Part shown: in pieces, positions 17,951-26,994 of the stretch | How positions within the stretch are numbered: the first letter of the stretch is position 1 | Layout: the number at the start of each line of letters is the position of its first letter | Position numbers and translations under genes: made by a program | Origin: JAMOQA01 sp964420365 | GTDB lineage: Bacteria; Acidobacteriota; Polarisedimenticolia; J045 | DNA length: 64,000 bases | Direction: 5' to 3' | Assembly: GCA_964420365.1 (NCBI GenBank) | Contig: CAYQTA010000060.1 | Span: 1 to 64,000, forward strand | Notes under the pieces: model-generated | What the model was told of the DNA's origin: nothing | Databases searched by the model: none | Seen by the model: only the letters and a program-made list of their open reading frames with translations

Positions 17951-18819
17951 GCAGCGCGGCTCCCCTCAGGGTCGTCACCCTCGGCTACCTCTGGCGGGTG
18001 GCCCGGGCGGCCCGGGAGGCCGGCCACGACGTGCGAGCGGGGCTCGAGCCGGGCCGGTCGCGCACGAACGACGCCCGCGACGCCCTCCGGCGGGCGGGAA
18101 TCCCGGTCTTCGACGTTCCCGCGGTGGACGAGGGGCTGGCCCGGAGGGTCGCCGGCTGCGACCTGCTCCTCGTCGGCGCGTTCGGCCGGATCCTGCCCGG
18201 GGATCTCCTCGAGGAGCCGGCGTGCGGCGCGTTCAACGTCCACCCCTCCCTCCTGCCCGCGTTCCGGGGGAACAACCCGATCGAGTGGCAGATCCTCCGG
18301 GGAGAGCGGACCGGCGGCGTGACGGTCCACGAGCTGGTCGAGGAGGTCGACGCCGGGCCGATCGTCGCCGCCCGGTCGTTCCCGATCGGGCCGGACGACG
18401 ACTGGGAGACCGTCTTCGAGCGGGCCCACCGGGAGGCGGAGAGGCTCCTCCGGGGGCTGCTCCGCGAGGACCCCGCGCGCTGGCCCCGGAAGCCCCAGCC
18501 TCCGGGTCCCCCGCCCCTGCCGGTCCGCAGACGACGGGACGGCGTCGTGGACTGGTCGCGACCCGCCGGCGAGATCCGGCGTCTCGTCCTCGCGGAAGGC
18601 TGGCGCGGATGGGTCCGGTCGGCGCGGGCGGACGGGGCCGACGTGGTCCTCGAGGGGGTCCGGGTCGAACCGTTCCCCGGGTCCGCGCCTCCCGGCACCG
18701 TGCTCGAGGGGGGCTCCACGCCCCTGGTCGCCACCGGGGACGGGGCTCTCCGCCTTCTCCGTCACCGCGCCGCGCCCCCGCTCCGGGCGGGGGAACGCCT
18801 CGGGAGGATCGGCCGGTGA
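17947..18819 (+). CDS. formyltransferase-family protein, putative amino-sugar N-formyltransferase
   Basis: A 290-aa relative of methionyl-tRNA formyltransferase. It carries the catalytic FNVHPSLLPAFRGNNP block (Asn and His) and the downstream Asp in EEVDAGPI, and a C-terminal region resembling the Fmt C-domain. It lacks the length and context of true Fmt and is embedded in a sugar operon. I infer transfer of a formyl group from N10-formyltetrahydrofolate to the 4-amine of the pseudaminic acid precursor (N-7 of the product), in the place normally taken by PseH. Overlaps on both sides show co-translation with the pathway. Confidence 0.75.
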   Translation: MSSAAPLRVVTLGYLWRVARAAREAGHDVRAGLEPGRSRTNDARDALRRAGIPVFDVPAVDEGLARRVAGCDLLLVGAFGRILPGDLLEEPACGAFNVHPSLLPAFRGNNPIEWQILRGERTGGVTVHELVEEVDAGPIVAARSFPIGPDDDWETVFERAHREAERLLRGLLREDPARWPRKPQPPGPPPLPVRRRRDGVVDWSRPAGEIRRLVLAEGWRGWVRSARADGADVVLEGVRVEPFPGSAPPGTVLEGGSTPLVATGDGALRLLRHRAAPPLRAGERLGRIGR

Positions 18820-19574
18820 GGGCGCCCCGGGTCGCGATGATGCAGCCGACGTTCCTGCCCTGGACCGGGTATTTCGCCCTGGTCGCGGCGGTGGACGTCT
18901 TCGTTTTCCTCGACGACTTCCAGTTCTGCCGGCGGTCGTTCCACCACCGGAACCGCGTGCTCCTGCCCGACGGAACGGTGACGTGGATCACGCTGCCCGT
19001 CGCCCACGGCGGCCGGGTGAGCCTGCGGCAGGCCCGTCCCCTCCTCGACGAGGGGTTCCGCCGGCGGTTCCTCGAGACGCTCCACCACGCCTGGGCCCGG
19101 TGCGGGCACCGGGACGAGGCGCTGGCCCTGCTCGAGCCCTGGATCCGCAGGGACTGGGAAAGCGTCGCCGCCATGAACGCCGCCCTCGTGCGGGAGATCG
19201 CCTCCCGGCTCGGGTTCTCGCCCCGCTTCGTCGAGAGCTCGTCCCTCGGCTCCAGGGGGCGCCGCTCGGCACGGATCGCCGACCTGCTGCGCCGCGTCGG
19301 CGCCGGGAGCTACCTGGCCGCTCGCGGCTCCCTCGGCTACATGGTCGAGGACCGGGTCTTCCCCCTGCCGGACGTCGAGACCTGGTTCCAGCGGTACGAC
19401 CCCGTTCCCTACGACCAGCTCCCGGGCCGGCCCTTCGTGCCGTATCTCTCGATCCTCGACCCCCTCGCCCGGCACGGGTCGGCGCGAACCCGGGAGATCG
19501 TCCTCGCCGGGGCGGCTCCGTTCGAGCCCTGGGACCGGGCGGTCGCCGGCATGGCGCCGGGGGGCCGCCCATGA
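18816..19574 (+). CDS. WbqC-like family protein
   Basis: A 252-aa protein with the WbqC signature near its N-terminus (MMQPTFLPWTGYFALVAAVDVFVFLDDFQF) and YLSILDPLARHG near the end. WbqC proteins occur in O-antigen and glycan clusters; their exact reaction is unclear. The GTG start overlaps the formyltransferase stop. Here it probably takes part in making or transferring the nonulosonic acid glycan. Confidence 0.8.
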   Translation: MRAPRVAMMQPTFLPWTGYFALVAAVDVFVFLDDFQFCRRSFHHRNRVLLPDGTVTWITLPVAHGGRVSLRQARPLLDEGFRRRFLETLHHAWARCGHRDEALALLEPWIRRDWESVAAMNAALVREIASRLGFSPRFVESSSLGSRGRRSARIADLLRRVGAGSYLAARGSLGYMVEDRVFPLPDVETWFQRYDPVPYDQLPGRPFVPYLSILDPLARHGSARTREIVLAGAAPFEPWDRAVAGMAPGGRP

Positions 19575-21118
19575 CCGGGCGCTCGTCCCCGGCCCCCGGG
19601 ACCCTCACGCGGCTCTTCCTCAGGAACACCGCCGCGAACCTCGCGCTCCGTGGAGCCTCGGTCGTCGCGTCCCTGGTGGCTACCGCGGCGCTGGTCCACG
19701 GCTACGGGGAGGACCGGTTCGCCGTCATCGTCCTCGGGCTGCACCTCGCCGGTCTCGCGTCCCTGGCCGCGCCCGGGCTGCCGGGCGCGCTCACCCGGGA
19801 GGTTGCCGCCGCCGTCGGCCGGGGAGCTCGCGGGGATGCGGGGCGCCTGGTCCGCGCGGCGGGGCGCCTCTACCTCCTCGGCGGCCTGCTGCTCGGGAGC
19901 GCCCTCGCCGCGTTCGCGCTCCTGGGCGGGATGCGCCTGTTCCGCTTCCCCCCCGGGACGTACCGGGAGGGCACCACGGTGCTCGCGCTGGCCGGGGCCG
20001 TCCTCGCCGCCCGCTGGGCCTTCGCTGCCTTCGGGGACGCCCTCGCCGGCCTCCAGGAGTACCCGTACCTGGCAGCGGTCCGCTCGGCGGTCGCCCTCGG
20101 GGTCTCCGCGGGCGTGGCCCTGGCCGCCTGGCGCGGCCTGCCCCTCGCCGTGGTGCCCGGGATCCACGCGCTTGCCCGGGTCGTCGAGGGGCTTCTCCTC
20201 CGGGCCCGGGCCCGCCGCCTGCTGCCTCCTCCGCCGGTCCCGCCGGGCGAGACCCTGCGCACGCTGCGGCCCGTGTTCCGCATCGGGGCGGAGATGGCGG
20301 TCCTCGAGGTCGCCGGGGTGGTCCACCACCGGGTCGACACGCTGGTCCTCGCCGTCCTCGCCTCGGCCCCCGCGGTCGCCGCCTGCCAGGTGACGGTTCG
20401 CCTGCACAACCTCGTCCGGGAGTTCCAGGGCACCCTGGCCTCGGCCCTCGCTCCCCTGGTCGCCCGGGAGTCGGGCCGCGGCAACGAGGCCGCGGTGGAA
20501 CAGGTCCTCTACCGGGGCACCCGGTACGACCTCGTCGTCCTTCTCCCGGTCGTGATCCCGGCGGTCCTGTTCGCCGGGGACTTCCTGCGCCTGTGGCTCG
20601 GACCGGAGTGGGCCCGCTGGGGTCCCCTGGCGGCCGCGTTCGCCGGGTACTGGGGCGTGGCGGCCCTGACCACCTTCGCGGGCCAGGTCGCGGTCGGCAC
20701 GGCCAACGTGCGCCCGCTGGCCGCCATCGCCGCGGGGACGGCCGTCGTCAACCTGGCGCTCTCGATCGTCCTCGCACCCCGCCACGGGGTGGCCGGGGTC
20801 CTCGGGGCCACGCTGGTCGCCTACGGCCTCGCCCTGCCGCTCCAGGCGATCTTCCTGTTTCCGCGCCTGGGAATCCGGCCGGGACGTTTCCTCCGGGAGG
20901 TCATCCTCCCCGTCTACCCGGCGGCCCTGGCCCTTGCCGTCACCCTGGCCCTCCTGCGCCGGGTCGTGCCGCCCCCCGCCGGCTTCCCCGCCCTCGTCTT
21001 CCAGGGGAGCATCGCTGGCTTCGTCGTCCTCGCGGTCCTGGCGCGGGTCGCCCTCGAACCCCGGGACCGGCAGCGCCTCCGCGCGTTCCTCCGCGGACGC
21101 CGGGAGGAGGCTCGATGA
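19571..21118 (+). CDS. Wzx-like polysaccharide flippase
   Basis: A 515-aa polytopic membrane protein with about 12-14 hydrophobic segments, for example ALRGASVVASLVATAALV, AAGTAVVNLALSIVLAP and a last segment GFVVLAVLARVAL. Its composition and layout fit the MOP/Wzx exporter family. It would flip a lipid-linked glycan across the inner membrane. It overlaps both neighbours in the pse operon, so export is coupled to synthesis. No Wzy polymerase or ligase is visible in the window. Confidence 0.8.
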   Translation: MTGRSSPAPGTLTRLFLRNTAANLALRGASVVASLVATAALVHGYGEDRFAVIVLGLHLAGLASLAAPGLPGALTREVAAAVGRGARGDAGRLVRAAGRLYLLGGLLLGSALAAFALLGGMRLFRFPPGTYREGTTVLALAGAVLAARWAFAAFGDALAGLQEYPYLAAVRSAVALGVSAGVALAAWRGLPLAVVPGIHALARVVEGLLLRARARRLLPPPPVPPGETLRTLRPVFRIGAEMAVLEVAGVVHHRVDTLVLAVLASAPAVAACQVTVRLHNLVREFQGTLASALAPLVARESGRGNEAAVEQVLYRGTRYDLVVLLPVVIPAVLFAGDFLRLWLGPEWARWGPLAAAFAGYWGVAALTTFAGQVAVGTANVRPLAAIAAGTAVVNLALSIVLAPRHGVAGVLGATLVAYGLALPLQAIFLFPRLGIRPGRFLREVILPVYPAALALAVTLALLRRVVPPPAGFPALVFQGSIAGFVVLAVLARVALEPRDRQRLRAFLRGRREEAR

Positions 21119-22824
21119 GCCGGCTGCTCGTGCCCCGGCGGAGGCCGGAGGCCCTGCTCCTCGGGGCGCGGCCGGGAGACGTCCTGCTCCGGCCCGGGGA
21201 GTTGCCCCTCCCGCTTCCGACGGCCGCCCGGGTGGTCGATCGGTATGCCCTGCTCCCGGTCGAGGAGCGGGCCCGCATCGCCGCCGCCGTCCCGCGGTGG
21301 CTCGACGGCCTCGCGGAGACCGGGGAGGCCCGCCGCCTCGCGCGGCACGGGATCTCCCTCGTGGACCTGGTCGCCGGCGAGCGGGTTCCGGCGCTCCTCG
21401 AGGCCCTCCGCCTCGGTCTCCTCCTCGCGCGCCTCCGGGAGGGAGCGGTGGCGCCGGAGTGGATCGTCGGAACCCCCTGGCCGGCGCTCGGACCGGCCCT
21501 CGCCGGGGCCGGGATCCCGGCCGACCAGGTGACGGCCCGCCGCGAGCCCCGCTGGCACCTGCTGCTCCCGGCCCTGCCCCGCCTGGCGGGGCTGATCGAT
21601 CCCGGCGGCCGGGCCGCCCGGCGCCCGCGGAACGCGTGTCTCGCGCCGGTCCGCGGCCGCGTCCTCCTGCTCGAAAACCCGCGGACCCGTGCCCTTGCCC
21701 ACGAGCTCGAGGCGGCCGGGATCCACCTCGCGCGCCTCGCTCCCGTGGACGAGAACCGCTACCTGCCGGTGGATCCCGCGCCGGTTTCCCTCGACCGGGA
21801 CGCGTGGGAACGCCTCCTCGCGGCGGTGCCGGACCCCCCCGCGGAAATGCCGCGGGCCCGCGGGTTCGATCCTCGCCGGGTGCTGGCCGCGGTGCTGCGG
21901 GACTCCCGCCCGCTGGCGGCCCGGCGCCTCGCGGAGGCACTGGCCTGGCGGAACCTGCTCCTGGACCTCCGTCCGCCCGCCATCGTCGCCGGCCTCCCGT
22001 GGCACGGTGACCTGCGCGCCCTCGCCTTCGCCGCCCTCTCCCTCGGCGTCCCGTTCGTCGCGGTGCAGGACGGCGCCCTCGGCTGGACCGGCATCGGCGC
22101 GCTCCTTCCACCGACCGCCGCGCTCTCCTGGGGACCGGAGGGCAGTCGGTGGTTCCGAGCCCGGGGCATCGCCCCGGGGCGGATCGTGGAGATCGGGGAT
22201 CCGCTCCTCGAGGAGCGGGTACGCCGGGTCCGCGCCCGGGATCCCCACGAGGCCCGTCGTCGGCTCGGCCTGCCCCCCGGCCGCCGCGTGCTCCTCGCCG
22301 GGCTGGCGAACAGCGCTCCCCACGACATCCACGCCGAGGAAGACTCTCCCCTGGCCGCCCTCGCGGGGATCGCCCGCGCGGTCCGGGACGCGGGCGGCTG
22401 GATCCTGGCCGTCAAGCCGCACCCCCGGCTGCTCCGGGTCGACGGGGCCACTCGCCTCGCGGAAGCCGATCGCCTCCTCCGCGGGGTCTCCGCCCGGCTG
22501 CTCCCCCCCGCGACGGACATCTCGATGGCCCTCGCGGCGGCGGACGCCTGGATCTCGGAGGGGGACACGGTCACCATCGAGGCGGCGGCAGCCGGGTGGC
22601 CCGTGATCGCGTGGCGGGGGAGCGCCGCGCCGTGCCCCTACCCGGACATGGACGGAGACGGGATCCCCGCCGCCGGCGACCCCTCCGCGCTTGCCCGCAT
22701 CCTGGCGGCGGAGACGCTTCCGACCCCCGACCCGGCCCTCGTCGAGGGCCAGGTCCGCCCGAGGGTCTCCCCCGGTGACGCCCTCGCAGTCCTTGTTCCG
22801 GGTATCGATTCGGCCTGTCACTAG
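21115..22824 (+). CDS. putative GT-B glycosyltransferase of the pse operon
   Basis: A 569-aa protein with no signal or membrane segment. The C-terminal half looks like a GT-B nucleotide-sugar domain: VLLAGLANSAPHD, ILAVKPHPRLLR and ISEGDTVTIEAAAAGWPVIAWRG, reminiscent of capsule/CDP-glycerol-type transferases. The N-terminal half is Arg/Leu-rich and unrecognised. As the last gene of the operon, overlapping the flippase stop, it is a good candidate for the transferase that uses CMP-pseudaminic acid. That role is inferred from position, not shown. Confidence 0.6.
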   Translation: MSRLLVPRRRPEALLLGARPGDVLLRPGELPLPLPTAARVVDRYALLPVEERARIAAAVPRWLDGLAETGEARRLARHGISLVDLVAGERVPALLEALRLGLLLARLREGAVAPEWIVGTPWPALGPALAGAGIPADQVTARREPRWHLLLPALPRLAGLIDPGGRAARRPRNACLAPVRGRVLLLENPRTRALAHELEAAGIHLARLAPVDENRYLPVDPAPVSLDRDAWERLLAAVPDPPAEMPRARGFDPRRVLAAVLRDSRPLAARRLAEALAWRNLLLDLRPPAIVAGLPWHGDLRALAFAALSLGVPFVAVQDGALGWTGIGALLPPTAALSWGPEGSRWFRARGIAPGRIVEIGDPLLEERVRRVRARDPHEARRRLGLPPGRRVLLAGLANSAPHDIHAEEDSPLAALAGIARAVRDAGGWILAVKPHPRLLRVDGATRLAEADRLLRGVSARLLPPATDISMALAAADAWISEGDTVTIEAAAAGWPVIAWRGSAAPCPYPDMDGDGIPAAGDPSALARILAAETLPTPDPALVEGQVRPRVSPGDALAVLVPGIDSACH

Positions 22825-22838
22825 TTTTCCCGAACGAC

Positions 22839-22866
22839 TTGCGTTTTGTCGGCTTCCGTGCAATAA
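22839..22866 (+). promoter_or_regulatory. predicted sigma-70 promoter of the mltF-like gene
   Basis: TTGCGT (22839-22844), a 16-base spacer and CAATAA (22861-22866), in an AT-richer pocket after the glycan operon. A small hairpin (CCCCGG/CCGGGG, about 22890-22908) follows in the leader. No riboswitch class is recognisable. Confidence 0.45.
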
Positions 22867-22964
22867 AAGATTCGGCCCGACAGCCAGCACCCCGGTCCTT
22901 CGCCGGGGGCTTACGGCAGGAAGGGCCGGTGGCCCTCTTGATCCCGGGGGCCGGAACGGGGACG

Positions 22965-24452
22965 ATGAACGCGATCGGACGAGACATGAGCACACCGGAC
23001 CGGGTCCAGCGGCTCGCCCGCCTGGCGCTCCTGGCGGCGCTGGCGGCGGGGTTGGGATTCGCCCTGCTCGGTTTCGGCCTCACCTGGGTCCCCGCTCCCG
23101 AACCGGTCCCGGTCGTCCGGCCCCGCGTCGCGCGGGACCTCCCGGAGATCCTGCGGGACGGCGTCCTGCGGGTCGCTCTCTGGCCCGATTCCGTCGACTA
23201 CGCGCGCCGCCGCGGCCGGGACGAGGGGTTCTCCCTCGAGCTCGCCCGGGAAGCGGCCCGGCGGCTCGGGGTCGGTCTCGAGGTGGTCGTGCCGGCGAAC
23301 CCCGCCCGGGCGCTCCGGGACCTGGACGCCGGGCGGGTCGACGTGGTCGCGATCGCGGCACCGGGGCCGCGGCCGGTGGCGACCGACGTCGCCTGGCTGC
23401 GGCCGGTGGAACTGTCCCCTCCCGTGGTCCTCGGCCGGGACGCGGCGCGGATCGTCTCCCTCGAGAACCTCGCGGGGCGGGAGGTGGCGGTCGTCCGTCA
23501 CACGGCCCTCGAGGCAACCGCCGAGCGCTGGCGGGACGAGCTCGACGGCCGCCTGGGGATCCGCAGGCTGCCCCCGGACACGTCACTCGACGACCTCGCC
23601 CGCGAGGCGGCCCTGGGGCGGATCGCGCTCGTCGTCCTCGACGAGCGGCGCGCCCGCCTCGAGGCGGCGGTGCTCCCGCCCCTCGGGGTCAGCGCCCCCC
23701 TCGGGGAACCCCTTCCCTGGCGCTGGGCGGTACGGCCGAACACGCCCCGGCTGGCCGCCGCCCTCGACGGCATCCTGGCCGAAGCCCGGGGCAGTGGACT
23801 GGTCGCCCGCCTGGAAGCCCGCTACCTGGACGACCCGGTTCGCCTGCGCCGCCGTCGCCGCCCGGTCTTCCGGGCCCGTGGCCCGCGCCTGTCCCCCTGG
23901 GACCGCATCTTCCGCGAGGCCGCGGCGGGCAGCGGCTTCGACTGGCGGCTTCTCGCGGCCCTCGCCTTCGCCGAGAGCGGCTATGACCCCTTCGAGGTCA
24001 GCTCCCGGGGCGCGGTCGGCCTGCTCCAGCTGATGCCGGCGACGGCCCGCGCGTTCGGCGCCGAGGACCCGTTCGACCCGGTCCAGAACGTCCTCGCCGG
24101 GGCGCGGCACCTGCGCTGGCTGTGCAACCTCTTCCGGGACGTACCTCCCTCCGAGAGGATCCCGTTCGCCCTCGCCGCCTACAACATGGGCCTCGGCCAC
24201 GTCGAGGACGCCCGGGAACTCGCCCGGCGCCGGGGCCTCGATCCCGACCGCTGGGAGGGAGGCATCGCCGAGGTGCTTCCGCTGCTCGAGGACCCCGCGG
24301 TCGCCGCCACCCTGCCCCACGGCCGGGCCCGCGGCCGGGTCACGCTTCGCTACGTGGAGCACGTCCTCCGGCTCTACCATCGCTTCCGGGGCGACACGAC
24401 CCCCGTGCCTCCCGCGGACCGGGCGGCGACCCTGGTCCCCACCGAGGGCTGA
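22965..24452 (+). CDS. mltF: MltF-like lytic transglycosylase (substrate-binding-fold + SLT)
   Basis: Predicted inner-membrane or periplasmic murein lytic transglycosylase of about 495 aa. An N-terminal hydrophobic segment (LALLAALAAGLGFALLGFGL) is followed by a periplasmic solute-binding-protein-3 fold (ILRDGVLRVALWPDS, LAGREVAVVRHT) and a C-terminal SLT domain with catalytic Glu in LAFAESGYDPFEVSSRGAVGLLQ, then FALAAYNMGLGHV. This is the MltF domain order. Start choice is uncertain: ATG 22965 or ATG 22986, both before the membrane segment. Only 21 bases separate its stop from the convergent MltD-like gene. Confidence 0.85.
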   Translation: MNAIGRDMSTPDRVQRLARLALLAALAAGLGFALLGFGLTWVPAPEPVPVVRPRVARDLPEILRDGVLRVALWPDSVDYARRRGRDEGFSLELAREAARRLGVGLEVVVPANPARALRDLDAGRVDVVAIAAPGPRPVATDVAWLRPVELSPPVVLGRDAARIVSLENLAGREVAVVRHTALEATAERWRDELDGRLGIRRLPPDTSLDDLAREAALGRIALVVLDERRARLEAAVLPPLGVSAPLGEPLPWRWAVRPNTPRLAAALDGILAEARGSGLVARLEARYLDDPVRLRRRRRPVFRARGPRLSPWDRIFREAAAGSGFDWRLLAALAFAESGYDPFEVSSRGAVGLLQLMPATARAFGAEDPFDPVQNVLAGARHLRWLCNLFRDVPPSERIPFALAAYNMGLGHVEDARELARRRGLDPDRWEGGIAEVLPLLEDPAVAATLPHGRARGRVTLRYVEHVLRLYHRFRGDTTPVPPADRAATLVPTEG

Positions 24453-24473
24453 CCGGCCCCTTTCCCGCGCCGG

Positions 24474-25535
24474 TCAGCGTCCCTCCACGGGAACGCGCAG
24501 CCGGTGGGTACCCCGGGGCAACCAGTGCCCGCGGAGCTGGGGGTTGGCGAGGCGCAGGGCGGCGTAGTCGAGCCCGTGTTCCCGGGCGAGCTTCCGGAGG
24601 TCGGCACGTTTCCCCCGGACCCGGATCTCGACGACGCGGTAGCGTGGAACGTGCAGCGGTTTCATCGGGATGATCCCGTAGTCCTCCGGGTGCTCCATCA
24701 CGAGCTTCGCCGCGAGGATGCGCGGAACGTACCGCCTCGTCTCCCAGGGCAGGTAGAGGGAGAAGACGTCGTGGGGCCCCTGGTCCGCGAGGGCATCCCG
24801 CACCTTGTTCTCTCCGGCGTTGTACGCGGCGAGGGCGAGGAACCAGTCGCCGAACTCGTCGTGGAGCTCCGAGAGGTAGGCAAGGGCCGCGTCGGTCGAT
24901 CGCTCCAGGTCCATCCGCTCGTCCAGGTAGCGGTCGACCCGCAGCCCGTACCGTCGCGCCGTACCCCGCATCAGTTGCCACACACCGACGGCTCCCGCCG
25001 GGGACCGCACCGTCGGTCGGAGGTCCGATTCGACCATCGCCAGGTAGACCAGGTCGCGCGGCAACCCCGCCGCCCGGATCTTCTCCTCGAGGACCGGGAG
25101 GACCGCGGGAGCACGACGGGTCCAGAGCATCGGCATCAGGGGTCGCCCGCACGTCAGGAGCAGCTCGTAGGCGACCGCCTCCCGGACCGCGGGACGCTCG
25201 AGGGGCACCGGCTGGCCGCAGAGCGTCGCCCGGGCCGGGATCGGCAGCGACGCGAGGGCACGGGACCGCACCCCGGGCAGGCGGCGGCGCATCTCCCGCA
25301 GCTCCCGGCGCAACGCCTCGACCTGGTCGACGGGGCCCGCGCGACCCGGGGACCCGTCCCCGTCCACGCCCGGCGCCGGGAGGGGCACCTCTTCCCCGAG
25401 GTCCCGCCAGGCGACGGCCCGCGTTCCGGGCTCCCGGTAGAGCAGGAACAGGCCCGCCGCGAGCAGCATCGCCCCGACCAGGACTCCCAGGATGCTGCCG
25501 CGGCTCGCCAAGGCCCCGCTCCTCCTCTCCGCCAT
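24474..25535 (-). CDS. MltD-like lytic transglycosylase
   Basis: A 353-aa protein with an N-terminal membrane anchor (ILGVLVGAMLLAAGLFLLY), a coiled Arg/Glu-rich stretch (about 70-90), and an SLT domain with catalytic Glu in AMVESDLRPTVRSPAGAVGVWQLM and FLALAAYNAGENKV. The end (RKLAREHGLDYAALRLANPQLRGHWLP...LRVPV) resembles a single LysM-like murein-binding module. MltD proteins have this order. It cleaves glycan strands in the periplasm. It converges with the MltF-like gene. Confidence 0.85.
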   Translation of the reverse strand: MAERRSGALASRGSILGVLVGAMLLAAGLFLLYREPGTRAVAWRDLGEEVPLPAPGVDGDGSPGRAGPVDQVEALRRELREMRRRLPGVRSRALASLPIPARATLCGQPVPLERPAVREAVAYELLLTCGRPLMPMLWTRRAPAVLPVLEEKIRAAGLPRDLVYLAMVESDLRPTVRSPAGAVGVWQLMRGTARRYGLRVDRYLDERMDLERSTDAALAYLSELHDEFGDWFLALAAYNAGENKVRDALADQGPHDVFSLYLPWETRRYVPRILAAKLVMEHPEDYGIIPMKPLHVPRYRVVEIRVRGKRADLRKLAREHGLDYAALRLANPQLRGHWLPRGTHRLRVPVEGR

Positions 25536-25553
25536 CGTTACCGGGAAAGTATA

Positions 25554-25595
25554 GGGGCGGCCCCGCGGGGCCGCCCCGTCCGGGTCCTCCCGGAC
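25554..25595 (-). terminator. terminator hairpins after lat
   Basis: Reading leftward from the lat stop there is a 7-bp hairpin (25578-25595) and then a perfect 24-base GC palindrome (25554-25577), followed by TATACTTT on the minus strand. Confidence 0.65.
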
Positions 25596-25614
25596 CCGTC
25601 GCGTTCGCCTCGGG

Positions 25615-26964
25615 TCAGCAGCCGGCGCCGGCGAGTTCCACCCGGCCCATGATCTCGTCGAGGCGCTGGAGCCCCTCGTCGATCTCCTCCGCCGTGATCG
25701 AGAGCGGCGGGCGGAACCGGACGGAGTTCGTCCCGCACGGCAGGACCAGCAGCCCGTCCTCGTGGCACGCCTTCACGAGGCGGTCCCGCGTCTCGCCGTC
25801 GGCGAGGCTGAACGCGCACATCAGCCCCCGCCCGCGGACGTTGCAGACCGCCTCCGGGCGCCGGGACGCGATCTCCCGCAGGCCGGCGAGGAGCCGCTCT
25901 CCCTGCCGCGCGGCGTTCTCGACGAGCTTCTCCTCCTCGATGATCTCGAGGAGACGCGTGGCGCGGAACATGTCGACGATGTGGCCACCGAACGTGCTGT
26001 TGATCCGGGACGAGACGTGGAACACGTTCTCCGGTTCCAGCTCGACCCGGGGGCCGGCCATCACGCCGCCGATCTGCATCTTCTTCGCGAAGGTGATGAT
26101 GTCGGGCACCACCTCGAGCTGCTCGAAGGCCCAGAACGTCCCGGTGAGACCGACGCCGGTCTGGACCTCGTCGAAGATCAGCAGCGCCTCGAACTCGTCC
26201 GCCAGCTCCCGCAGGCCGCGCAGGAAGCCGGGACGGAAGTGCCGATCCCCCCCCTCGCCCTGGATCGGCTCGACGATGATCGCCGCGATGTCATCCGGCC
26301 GCTCGACGAAGAACTTCCGTGCCCGCTCCAGGGCCGCCGCCTCCTCCCGGTCGAGGCGAACCTTCTCCGCGTCGTCCAGGGGAAACCGGACCGAGGGGCT
26401 CGGGATGCGCGGCCAGTCGAACTTGGGGAAGTACATCGTCTTCCGGGGATCGGCCGTGTTGGTGAGCGAGAGGGTGTAGCCGGACCGGCCGTGGAACGCC
26501 CACTCGAGGTGCAGAACCTGGTGGCCCTTTTCTTCCTTGTGCCCCTTCCTGAAGTTGCGACGAACCTTCCAGTCGAACGCGATCTTGAGCGCGTTCTCCA
26601 CCGCGAGGGCACCGCCGTCGACGAAGAAGAACCACTGCATCGGCTCGGGCCGGCCGACCCGGTCGAGGGTATCGACGAACTCCGCGAAGACGTCGGTGTA
26701 GATGTCGGAGTTGGTGACCTTGTTGACGGCAACCCTCGCGAGCCGTTCGAGGAAGGCCGGCTCGGTCATCTTCGGGTGATTCATCCCGACCGGGGCCGAT
26801 GCGAAGAAACTGAAGAAGTCCAGGTACTCCTTGCCGTCACGGGCGTCGACCAGGCGAACGCCCCGGGACTTCTCGAGGTCGAGGACGAAGTCGAAGCCGT
26901 CGACCAGCATGCGGCGGCGCAGGGTCGGGATCACGTCGGCGGGAGCGATGCGACGGTGGGTCAC
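25615..26964 (-). CDS. lat: L-lysine 6-transaminase
   Basis: PLP-dependent class III aminotransferase that moves the epsilon-amine of lysine to 2-oxoglutarate, giving aminoadipate semialdehyde. The 449-aa protein has FFSFFASAPVGMNHP, VDGGALAVENALKIAFDWK, EPIQGEGGD, LIFDEVQTGVGLTG and the PLP-lysine region ITFAKKMQIGG, which match LAT rather than ornithine aminotransferase. A good GGAGG site lies before the ATG. It follows an Lrp-type regulator by 30 bases on the same strand, an arrangement known for lat in mycobacteria. It may serve lysine catabolism or stress adaptation. Confidence 0.9.
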   Translation of the reverse strand: MTHRRIAPADVIPTLRRRMLVDGFDFVLDLEKSRGVRLVDARDGKEYLDFFSFFASAPVGMNHPKMTEPAFLERLARVAVNKVTNSDIYTDVFAEFVDTLDRVGRPEPMQWFFFVDGGALAVENALKIAFDWKVRRNFRKGHKEEKGHQVLHLEWAFHGRSGYTLSLTNTADPRKTMYFPKFDWPRIPSPSVRFPLDDAEKVRLDREEAAALERARKFFVERPDDIAAIIVEPIQGEGGDRHFRPGFLRGLRELADEFEALLIFDEVQTGVGLTGTFWAFEQLEVVPDIITFAKKMQIGGVMAGPRVELEPENVFHVSSRINSTFGGHIVDMFRATRLLEIIEEEKLVENAARQGERLLAGLREIASRRPEAVCNVRGRGLMCAFSLADGETRDRLVKACHEDGLLVLPCGTNSVRFRPPLSITAEEIDEGLQRLDEIMGRVELAGAGC

Positions 26965-26994
26965 GTGAGCCTCCTGGGGAAGAGGAACGGGGGA

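Noticed and set aside
22825..22964. Possible riboswitch in the leader of the mltF-like gene
   Set aside because: There is a small hairpin and some A/T-rich sequence, but the conserved core of no riboswitch class I know, including c-di-GMP types, is present.
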